From assembly GCA_963921825.1 (NCBI GenBank), contig OY997596.1, positions 15,009,001-15,073,000 of the forward strand: a DNA stretch of 64,000 nucleotides, read 5' to 3'. Of this stretch, positions 36,805 through 46,497 are shown one piece after another (the first letter of the stretch is position 1; every line of letters begins with the position of its first letter). A program made the position numbers and the translations under genes. The stretch comes from Erodium maritimum. Its lineage: Eukaryota; Streptophyta; Magnoliopsida; Geraniales; Geraniaceae. The notes below the pieces were generated by a model. The model was given only the letters and a program-made list of their open reading frames with translations. It made no database searches and had not been told where the DNA came from.

Positions 36805-38086
36805 ATGTCAACGACGAGACGTCGCATCCTTTTTCTTGGTAGCCAAACCACGAACTATAGTCCATGCATCGATATCCTGAGACGATATTGCGACTTGAGT
36901 GTTTCCATTTCAGCCTTGGTCAACCTGTTTCCCAATATCGACGGGACGAACATATCTTTCCCGATCCAAAGAGACCTTTGGTTTACAAGGCATGGTATAG
37001 AACTCCGTTAAAGGCTTAGGTGGGCGACTCACCAGCTTCGATTTGATGAGGACATCCTTCCACGAAGATGCCTCCTACTGTGATGGTTGACCCGCTAACA
37101 CGTCAACAGCTGCTCCAAGAACAACAGGTTCAATCAAATAAAAAACATGAGCCGAAGCCACCGCCTACTGAAACTTGGAAACAGACTGATCAAAATTGGG
37201 TTGATCAAGGCCTTGAACAGGCCTCGACCCACCTGAAGGCCTAATCGTAGGCCCACCCGATCCAATATCAACGCATGAATACTCGTCTGCATCCTCATGT
37301 GTATCGCGATCTCCAGTATCGCGATCAACAGAATCAAGGGCGAGAAAGTCACTTCCAATCTCATCCTTGCCATCTGTAGAATTCAAAAGCGCTTGAGACT
37401 TGGAGTCAACAACGAGCAATCCCAAATCCGGCGAATCACCGGTAATAATCCCTCCCAAGGCGATCTATGGAGAGCTAAGAACGACTTCACCCTCTACGAT
37501 TTGCTTCGTCGGCGAAATGGGCTCGTCCATCCCAAGAATGCTTTGTTTCCGAATTCCAACAACAGAGTCAACCTTCTGAGATGCAAAAGACATATTCTGA
37601 TCCAATTCCGTCCGTCGAAGCCAAGCCATAGAGAAAAATAGAATATACCCATTGATTTTAAAACCATTCAGGACCTTAATTTCCTTAGCCGCTGCTTCTT
37701 TTGATTTAAAACGAATGAACCCCAAATACCTACCATTTCGACTCAGCCGTTTGCGTACAGAATTGGCACCAATCGAACCAAATGGAATGAATAAGTTTCA
37801 AGTCCAATCTTCCGACGACTCGAATAGTAGATTGCTCACAAACACCTCGTGCTCTTGCTCGGAGAATTTACCTTTCTTCACTGCTCGAGTACGGCGAACA
37901 ACCCTTGGTGCTACCGATTGCTTCACAGTAGTTACCGTCTGCGTCTCTGCAACATCTCTAAGAACTGTTGTAGGCTCAGCAATGACCAAAGCTTGGGTCT
38001 GTAATGATCCTCCAGCAACCAAATACGGGCATGATTTTCTCCCTGATCCCACCTTATCAGGTCGTGGAATCCAAACATTCTGTTAA
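36805..38086 (-). pseudogene. RRM-domain reading frame, copy A (LINE ORF1-like)
   Basis: On the minus strand a frame from about 38052 leads into an RNA recognition motif. RNP2 is VFVSNL (37831-37849) and RNP1 is YLGFIRF (about 37709-37730), followed by the last strand FKINGYILFFSMA (to about 37630). The RRM is about 75 residues, the normal size. N-terminal to it is a basic Arg/Lys stretch (RVVRRTRAVKKGK). C-terminal is an acidic, Ser/Asp-rich linker (EIGSDFLALDSVDRDTGD). There is one in-frame stop between RNP2 and RNP1 and another after VVLSSP at about 37465, so it is decayed. An RRM at the start of a long frame is known from ORF1 of some plant L1-type LINEs; a host RNA-binding pseudogene is the alternative. 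No RT or endonuclease follows. Confidence 0.6.
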
Positions 38087-38089
38087 CTT

Positions 38090-38800
38090 AGAAAGAACAA
38101 TCTATTATAATATAGGATTACAAAACATCTCAAATTGAAAGGCTATTAGAACTCCGATCAAAGATGATCTTTTCTTGATTATACATGTAACTGTTAGATA
38201 TCAAATTAAAAGAACTCTCAAATTTTATACAACTTCCACAAACAAGTGAATGCAGTCTGCCCTTAGTATCCTACAAAGATTTTAGCTAGGTAACAAATTA
38301 ATATTTGTGAAAAGGGATTAGGGCCTAGATTCAATAGTACTTATCGATTCCCAAACCAATAACCAAATGATTCCTCGTCACTTAGAGCATGTACAGTGGT
38401 TAACCCAAACACTTGACTTATAGCTTGTCTCTACAGTTGAGTCAAGCTGCTAACATCCCCCGATTAAGCTAAGCGCTAACATTGGTACCAAATCTACTAG
38501 ACTTAACAGTTTGGCTCGAAAAGGATCCAACCAAAGGCATCCATTAAAAGTGAGATCTCAGAAGGATTTGTAGGAACAAAACCTTAAACAAAAAAAAAAC
38601 AAAATGGAACACAAATTTAACCATCAGTGACCCATTTTTCACCTTCCGAATTGAAGTTCAGATCATCAAACGCTTTAGCTGAATGAGCTAGGTGAGGGGC
38701 TTGAGTTTGTAAAATATGCTTCCTAATGTCCACAAAATTTATAAGTCTCTCGCGACACAGAATGAGTTGGTTTAATTTCAGCAGTATAATAATCCGATAG
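38090..38800. other. Spacer between the two RRM copies
   Basis: There is no long frame. The motif TTAGAGCATGTACAGTGG at about 38382 resembles a common MITE terminus (GAGCATNTNCAGTGG type), but the partner end is not visible. The 38620-38800 part may be the decayed C-terminal end of RRM copy B. Confidence 0.4.
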
Positions 38801-38818
38801 AAAATTTGGAGGCCGACT

Positions 38819-40236
38819 CTAACGATTCAAAGATCTAGACGGCGCCTTCTTCGAATGACAACCCTTAAAATGATGCATAAATTTTTGAGGTTGAAGAGGC
38901 GCCTCCTTCCACGGGCCACTCTGATGATCCTCGATAAGTATGGATATAGGATCTGAAGTTGTTGGAGCTTGGGATTCTAGGCCCGAAAGCAATCCATCAC
39001 CAATACCCTCATTGGAAGGCTCTGCCAACGACACAAGAGAAACAGATGGACTAAGCCCAGCCACAGGCCCACACTCTTGCGCACTAGGTGAGCCCAAACC
39101 GAACTCAACATCCCCACGGTAGTTGAGATCGCTAAGAAACGATACCTCATGTGATAGATTAATTGGGATCAATTCATCGAGCCCAACCCCAATCCCCACG
39201 CCCCATTGGCTCAGCACAACACTTCATCTCCTTCCTCGCGCACGCTGGGAACGCCACTGATAGAATCAAATCGAATATCTGAACCAATCGAATTAGGATT
39301 TGAAACAATTGAATCCCTAACAACAAGTTGCGAATCAGGATTTGAATTCAAAACCTGAAAGGACTCATGAATCACAGGATCGCAAGTTGCTGCACGATCC
39401 TGAGGATCACCGTCACAAGCCGATTCCTCCTCATGTAATTTGTTTTCCCAGTGACGAGCGATGGCAACAAAAAGGGTATACCCATTAATATTGAAGCCAT
39501 TCAAGCTATCAACGGCCTGCTTCGACTCATCCTTCCTTCAGAACCGCACAAATCCGAAATATTTCCCAGTTCGATTTGGCCGATGTAGAACAGAGGAGAA
39601 GGCAATTCCACCAATTGGTCTGAAAACATTTCGAAACCAATCGTCTGTGGACTAAAACGAAAGATTGCAAACGAATACCTCGTCTTCTTGGAGGACACGG
39701 TGACCTGATCTCTACTTGACACCAGGTCTGCTTTGTACAATCACCCCTGAACCATCTATAGAGTGGCGCTTATTCGTGTGAATCGAAGCTCTAGAATCAC
39801 CACAACTCGGTCCGACAGGAGCATCAAAACTATCCTTAATTCCATGCGCAACTACGATCTGAACACCACACTCTTGGGACGCTCTGTTTTTTGAGATCGC
39901 CGGAACTTTGTCAACATCCCGTATCTGGTCATTGACGGGCCTGTTTCCATATAAAGAGACCTTGGCAACGATGGTTCCGGCCTTTTCTACAGTCTCTGTT
40001 TCTGTCTGAGAGCACTGGCGACATCATTTATTTAGATGAGGATGCCTAGTCCTTCTAACGAGAGACGCCTTAGATTTCTTACCCATGACTGGAATCTCCG
40101 AACGACCACGATCAAGCCATCTCTTCTTCTCCGAAGGTTCCGTAACAACTGAAACTCCTGAAACAAATTTACAGTAGTCTCCATACGTTGACACCAACAA
40201 GGAGAAAAACGCAAAAAAAGAGAGAATAGAGTTCAT
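38819..40236 (-). pseudogene. RRM-domain reading frame, copy B (LINE ORF1-like)
   Basis: This is a paralogue of copy A, in the same orientation and about 1.8 kb away. Read on the minus strand, RNP2 is VFVCNL (39663-39680) and RNP1 is YFGFVRF (39543-39564). The shared ending SLNGFNINGYTLFVAIARHW matches copy A's VLNGFKINGYILFFSMAWL. Upstream, frames from 40236 carry a short Lys/Arg-rich segment (VMGKKSKASLVRRTRHP). Downstream is a Ser/Gly/acidic linker of about 130 codons ending HHFKGCHSKKAPSRSL (38819-39217). In-frame stops follow both RNP motifs, so the frame is decayed. It probably has the same origin as copy A; whether the two are separate insertions or a local duplication is open. Confidence 0.6.
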
Positions 40237-40510
40237 ACTCTCCAGTCACCAACAAACAATTGATATGTTGAAATGTGGTCTGATGGTTAAAGCAATTGTA
40301 AAAGTAGATTTTATTAATTATGAATAATTTAATTTCACACGTTTAATAACGAAAATGCAATTGTATTACTGAAATGCAAGTTTATCATTGAAATGTAAAG
40401 TACACAACGGATTTTAAAATAATACTCATGAAAATGTGTTCCAAATGTGTTGATGAGATCTTCTTTGAGCCTACTATGAGTTAGTCGATTTATGAGTATC
40501 TCTTCATTCT
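40237..40510. other. AT-rich spacer
   Basis: Nothing is recognised. There is an AT-rich stretch between the RRM copy B frame and the Harbinger relic, and no clear terminal repeat of either. Confidence 0.4.
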
Positions 40511-40539
40511 TTTTTATGACGTTAATATTAACATTGGGG

Positions 40540-41560
40540 GTGGGTCTTGTTGTGTGACCGTTGTAGATGACCCTCTAATGTCCAGCGGGTTTATAGTTGC
40601 TCTGTGTGTATGACATTCATTCTCAACTATCATGTTGTGGATGATGATACATGCATTTATTATCATGGCGAATCTATATCCCACATTCCTCTTGGGCGAG
40701 TGATAATGTGAAAACGAACTTGTAAAACCCTGAATTCTCGTTCTATATCTTTTTGAGCCGCCTATTGGTGTTTCGTAAACAACTTCAGTTTCGGAAGTTG
40801 TGGAACCGATATTGTCTTCACAAAGGAAGATAGGTTGGGTATATACCATCAATTAAATACTAAGGAATTGAATACTCGTTAACATTGGCGATATACTTAA
40901 CCGGTACGGAAAACCCTTTGATGGCTTCGTCGAACAATGTTGACTGATTGAGCACATTGATGTCATTGTTAAATCATCTGACACCGAAAAACGCATGTCA
41001 TATCCACAAGTCTTGACTTGCAATGATTTCCAACATAAATGTTGGGATGTTTACATGGTTTCTCCGTGAAAATTGTCCTGCCCACGCCACCGGACAATTT
41101 TTCCATTCGCAATGCATTCATGGTCTCTCCATGCTTCGTTGACTTCTAATAGACACCTCAAGTCATTTTCAGTCGGGCGGTGTAAATATTCAGTTCCAAA
41201 CACATTGATGATGCCCATGAAAAACCTCTGCATACACTCCAAAGACGTGGTGACACCTATGCACACGTGCTCGTTAATGGCGTCAGTTGGAGCCCCGTAA
41301 CACAATTGACGAAGAGTTGCAGCACATTTTTGATAGGGAGAAAAACCAATCTTCTAGGTTGCATCGGGTTTTTTTTACAGAAGTACGAGTCCCTTTCACT
41401 TAATCCTTGAATAATGCGGAGTTAAAGAGCCTTTTGCATTCGTAATCGGCGTCGAAAAGGTTGCTCGTTGTACACCGACTGCTGAACGAACTAGTCGGCC
41501 ATTAAACGCTGGCTAGTGCAACCTTAATAGCGATTTCTATTTTTTTTTCTTAATCGCCTC
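40540..41560 (-). pseudogene. PIF/Harbinger (HARBI1/ALP1-like) transposase relic
   Basis: On the minus strand the conserved blocks of plant PIF/Harbinger DDE transposases appear in order. First is an LRQLCYGAPTDAINEHV / TTSLECMQRFF block (about 41305-41220), then FGTEYLHRPTENDLRCLL (about 41190-41135). An MHCEWKNCPVAWAGQF block follows (about 41117-41070), then NNDINVLNQSTLFDEAIKG (about 40970-40915), YLIDGIYPT (about 40850) and finally MIINACIIIHNMIVENE (about 40660-40615). The blocks lie in different frames with several stops, so the gene is dead. The usual length is near 400 codons, and about 330 are represented. Flanking inverted repeats with a 3-bp TTA/TAA duplication were not found. Related host proteins (ALP1-like) are domesticated transposases, but the decay argues against that here. 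Confidence 0.85.
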
Positions 41561-42035
41561 TCCTACATGCCCTCCATTTGTTACTAATCGAACATTGGAT
41601 CCATGATAGAAAAGGTGTAAATAGCTGAAATATGAGAGTACAAGAGATATGAATGTGGAAGAAGAGGCATGAATAATTATTTCGAGAGGAATTGTATTTA
41701 TAGAGGTTTGAAATTTGTGATTTTTTAGAGGTTTAGGAAGAATTAGTCGTTGTTGTCGTGACAACAACTGATTGGGGCTGCAACTAGCTGTTGTACCCCC
41801 CCCCCCCATGATTTGCCAGCTCGACATATTTGGGTGCGTTTAGATCATCTCGTATTACACTGACGCATTTGTTGCATCGAGTTTGTTTCACCTAATCTAA
41901 AAAAACACCATTTTACAATATACTAAAAGAACAGAAGACTAGAAGTACAATCTACGAATCCTATGTCCAAATCAAGTTTTATGCTGCCATAGGTCTGGTT
42001 ATTGGGGCGAATAGTTGCAGATACACAGGAGAAAT
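41561..42035. other. Flank between the Harbinger relic and the retroposon
   Basis: It probably includes the Harbinger 5' region. A 12-base C run lies at about 41796-41807, next to a short palindrome CGTTGTTGTCGTGACAACAAC-like around 41750. No gene is seen. The last 11 bases before the next element (42036-42046) are its target duplication. Confidence 0.5.
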
Positions 42036-42171
42036 TATGATTGGTGTTTTTTTATCGGCAAAGAAAATTTAAATTAAACCTTTCACAAGGAGGAAGAGGA
42101 GTACAAGAACGAGAGTCTAGCTACAGACTCCCCAACAGAAACAAACCACAACAAGGAAAACAACACTTGAA

Positions 42172-42310
42172 GGTATGAATGGGTACACAGACCCTGAAGC
42201 GATTAATGGGTACACGGACACTGAAGCAATGAATGGGTACGCAGACCCTGAAGCAATGAATGGGTATGCATGCTCTGAAGCTATGAATGGGTACGCAGAC
42301 CCTGAAGCCC
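42172..42310. repeat. 27-bp tandem array in the retroposon
   Basis: Five units of 27 bp carry AATGGGTAC starting at 42178, 42205, 42232, 42259 and 42286, each followed by an ACCCTGAAGC-type end. The period is a multiple of three, so an 85-codon minus-strand frame with repeated AYPFIASGS results. A looser repeat with GAGCATGNCGCTC follows at about 42340-42440. Confidence 0.85.
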
Positions 42311-43009
42311 CACACCGAGGAAGACCATTACGCTCTGAATACGAGCATGTCGCTCTGAATACAACCATGAGCATGACGCTCGGAATTCCATCACGAGCAT
42401 AGCACTATGAATACTACCACGAGCATGGCGCTCGGAAGACAACCAAGTGGCACACCAAAAAGGTCTTTTACCCGTATTTACCAACCATTAAGCACAAGGG
42501 ATACTGACTTAGCACCTACCACAAGCCAGTATCCAAACCTAAATGATCCGCTAGATCCACATTGATCAACATCCTGAAGGATAAAGAAACACGTCCCACG
42601 ACCGGATTTAAAAACGAAACGTCAGGCAAACTCCCGGTCCACTAGAAGTAGCAATAGCAGCTCCGTAACGATCCCCACACTGAATGAAGAAGCGCGTCCC
42701 ACGACCAGAGCTGGAAGTAGACACCTCTAATGACCCGATAGTAGTTCCTCCTTCGCGAGGTACTGATCACACGCTGGAGCTCATACTCAACCGTCCGAAA
42801 CCTAAATCCGACTACACCGAGAAAAGGCCCATAAGCGGGAGGACCGGTATTTCTACCGAGTACAAGCTACGACCTCCTAGCCGGCAGCAGCAAGTCATCA
42901 CGTCTAGGGATCTAAGGCTGGTATGCGAGCAGAGCGTTCCGAAACCGTGAACGGTAAGCCCTCGCCGGCCAACACCAAGCGAGGACCCGAAGCGGAAGGC
43001 CTTTAATTA

Positions 43010-45649
43010 TGTAACAACCGCCCCCGGTCGATCCCGTTCGAACTAGTGAAATCTGGCGAAAGCTGACTTTCTGTCGGAAAAGTCAACCAATGAGTCCAAG
43101 AGTCATTCGGGACCTTTCCGAGACCCAAAAAATCTTAGCCGTCGTTACGGTTAGCTTAGTTGGGTCGTTTCCTTTCAATTGGCTATTTTTACGAAAAAAG
43201 TCAAGCTCGGGTCAAACTAAGTCTAATTAATGACTAAACCTAATTAAATTAATTGAGCTGGAGATATTTTGGTAGATGTGGACCCACATGGACATGTGTT
43301 CATGATGGCTTGGAGGAGAATAAATGGGGCTAGAAAAACTCATTTGCCCTTGTTTGTGGAAAAAGAGAAGGAAGGGAGCTAAGGGGCATTTTGGTCCATT
43401 CTAAAATAGGATAAAGGGGCTACAGAGAGAGCATTTCAGCCCAATTCTTAGTGCTGGCCGAAATTACCAAGGGAGAGAGAGACAAAGAGTGGTTCCTTTG
43501 CTTGAAGAAGAACATAGGGAGGAAAAGGAAGCTACTTTGGATGTTTTTCTACACAAATCTTCCCCAAAACACATCTATTCTCATCCTTTCTACATTTCTA
43601 AGGTAAACCTTCAAACCAAATTCGTTTTTGTTGAAGTTTACATTATGGGTTTGAGAGAAAAGGCTTGAAACTAGTTGGGTTTGATGGGTTTTGAGGTCTT
43701 GTTGATTAATGGATGATTTATGAGGAGAAAGTGAAGTTTGATGTTAGAAATCAACTAAGTTCTTGTGTTTTTTATAAAACCCACTATTGGTATTGAAGTA
43801 GTGAGATTTTAAGACTATTTTGGAGGTTTGGAAGGTCATCAATGGAGGTTTGGAGGTTTGAAATTCGTGAGAACGAAGTTGAGGGAGGAAGAAGAAGAGG
43901 TCTGCCTAGACTGGCACGGAACGCCGCACGGACCGGACCTGATACTGGGCCAGAGTGCCGCATGGACCAGGTACCGGGCTGGTGTGCAGCATGGACCGTG
44001 CTGGGTACCGGGCCGGTGTGCCGCACGGGCCGGGCCGGGTACCGGGCCGGTGTGCCGCACGGGCCGAGCCGGGTACCGGGCCGGTGTGCCGCACAGGCCG
44101 AGCCGGGTATCGAGCCGGTGTGCCGCATGGGCCGGGCCGGGTACCGGGCCGGTGTGCCGCACGGGCCGGGCCAGGTACCGGGCCGGTGTGCTGCACAGGG
44201 CGGGTCCGGTACCGTGCTGGTGTGCCGCACGGGCCTGTGGGCCGCCTGGAATGGGCCTTGTGCCAGCCCAAATGGCCTTTGGTCCGTGTTTTGATTTTCA
44301 GAAGTAATTTGCTTGTTTTCTCGTTAAACCACTTTTGAATTAGTATTAACTCTCGTATTGCTTTGTACTCTTAGACGTTGGACCCGAGCACGGTGGAGGA
44401 GGCTACTAGGCAACTCTCGTTGACTAAGCGTTTGGATAGCATTTGAGGTAGGGGAAAGTAGCGGATACTGGTTTAATTGCGGAAAGTTACTAATATGCAT
44501 ATAGGACGTTAATAACCGGTAAAGTCTAGAAACGCATATAGGATGTGAATAACTAGTTTACTCGTATCTATATTATGGAAATTGTCGTGCTGTAGTATCA
44601 CATGTGGGTCCCCGGTTGTGCCCTTAGGATTGTGTGTTGGTTGTGATGCTATGAATGATGACTTGTGACGCTTGATATGTGGTTTATCCGTTGTTAGATT
44701 TAGGATCATGATATGGTATGCTTGGTGTGAGATGTTGGTATGTTATGTCAAGTGTGATATGTTTGGTGTGACGTGAACCAATGCTTGTGACATGATCGGG
44801 TGAGTGATAGACCGATGTGATGTGTTCGGTAAGATTGTTTGGTTTGGTGTGCTGATAGTTGAACTATGGCATTGTGATATGTTGAGACTTTCCGGCACGA
44901 TACCTACATCGAGGGGGTATGCCGGTGTAAGGTATCTAGGCCGAGGATGTTGTGATCCGTACCCCGATGATGTGTGGTCCGAGAAGACATCTAGGTCGAT
45001 GTTGTGTGGTCCGGTATGATGTATTGTGAGCTATACCCCGATGTTGTGTGGTCCGGGAAGATATCTAGGCCGATGTTGTGTGGTCCGGTACGATATGGTT
45101 GAGCCGGTTTGTGAGAGCCGACGACGTAGGGGATTGTTGTACGGGACTTGTGGGTGTTCTACTGTGTGTTGTTGCTTGATGATTGGTTATGTGAGGTGAT
45201 TAAATGTGGTTTTAGTCATGTGAGTGTGGGTTTTGATTATGTAAATCTCGTGGATGTCATTAGTTGTTGTGCCTTGCTTGTATTTCCTAATTGGACGGTG
45301 ACTCGTGGTGGTGAACGGATAACTCATCACCCTAACTACTTTTTCCTACTGAGCGAAAGCTCACCCCTCTATATTTACTGTTCTACAGGTTTTGAGCGGG
45401 ATTTGGTGTAGCGGAATTCTCAGAGCTTGGGAGCTAGCGAGAGTCTTAGTCTAGTATGGCCTAGAGACGTACTTTCCTATTGTTACTAAACATCTTTATT
45501 ACTTGGTTTCCGAGCTGTTGACTCGTTTTGTCAGATTTGATTGTTTAAACTGTTATTGGAGACTTACGTCATTTTAAAGTCGCTTTTATTTATTATCATA
45601 TTTTAGTTCACGTCTCGAGTCCGGTCAAAACCGGATTTGGGGCGTGACA
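43010..45649 (+). repeat. gypsy-3 5' LTR (2640 bp)
   Basis: It starts TGTAACAACCGCCCCCGG and ends TTGGGGCGTGACA. Inside are a stretch resembling a transcribed leader (43430-43900), the 34-bp minisatellite (43930-44240) and a zone of degenerate repeats with GATACCTACATCGAGGGGG and GTTGTGTGGTCCGG (44890-45110). There is no host gene. Confidence 0.92.
43930..44240. repeat. 34-bp GC-rich minisatellite in the gypsy-3 5' LTR
   Basis: About eight or nine units contain GGGTACCGGGCCGGTGTG and CCGCACGGGCCG. ACCGGGCCGG recurs at 44041 and 44075, a 34-bp step. Frames of 107-159 codons on both strands all come from this array. The 3' LTR has fewer units (52160-52370). Confidence 0.9.
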
Positions 45650-45652
45650 ATT

Positions 45653-45664
45653 TGGTATCAGAGC
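45653..45664 (+). other. gypsy-3 primer-binding site (initiator-Met tRNA)
   Basis: TGGTATCAGAGC lies three bases after the 5' LTR end and is complementary to the 3' end of initiator methionine tRNA. It is the same site as in gypsy-1 and copia-3. Confidence 0.93.
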
Positions 45665-46497
45665 CTGTTTTTTCAAAAACTTTGGACCGTACGTCAATTA
45701 GGTGGGTAGAGTTAAGTCGCTAGGTTTTCGTGTGTCGGTTACCCAAATCAGAAATGTCCTACGCGTGGGACCGAGACGAAGAGAGTCTCGGGTTAGTGAA
45801 ATGACATGTCTAGGTACCGTGTACTTGTAGTCAACCATTATAGTTGGTGGCATTGATTGTGTTATTCGGTTGTTGAGTGTTGGCTTGGCCGGGTGGTAAT
45901 AGCGTAATTACCAAAACCCGAGATGTATAGCTGCGTTGACTTGCTGTGTACTATGATTGTATTGATTGCTTGTGCAGGATGTGAGCTAAATGTCTCGCGT
46001 AAGCGGATGATTAGTAGAACTTTCTAACGGGTCATGCCCAATTTTCGGCAAAACTGAAGTGTTTGTACCATCACGATTTAACTTGAAACGTGACGAACGA
46101 GATGGAGGGATGTCAAGTGGTTACAACGTAGTTCGGGGATGCCTGAACCAGGTTCTAACGACACGATGTCAACATGGAATGTTATGTTAGAAAGAGGAAG
46201 TGTTAAGAACTTGAAACTAAGTTGATGTTTGTACATTGTGACATTGCTGGGTGATATGAATTGTGGATTGTGTGACTTGTGTGTGAAATTGTTGATTTGG
46301 TGTTCGACTTATATGGCGCACAAGTGTGCGGGTTCTTTGATTGTGTGAAACTAGTATAACTATACTAAGACTAAGTATACTATTAGTTCGAGTGCGACTT
46401 TTATGAAACGTGTGTGAACGATAGTTATTTAAGCGCGTCGCTTTATGCGAATTTAAGAAATGAACATGTGTGTTATCCGTGCAGCGGATATACAACA
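45665..46497 (+). other. gypsy-3 untranslated leader
   Basis: This is 0.83 kb between primer-binding site and gag. Unlike the gypsy-1 leader it carries no minisatellite. No gene is seen. Confidence 0.8.

Noticed and set aside
43784-44338. Frames of 107-159 codons rich in Gly, Pro, Arg and Cys
   Set aside because: All arise from the 34-bp LTR minisatellite. The weaker equivalents at 51981-52463 confirm that they are repeat by-products.
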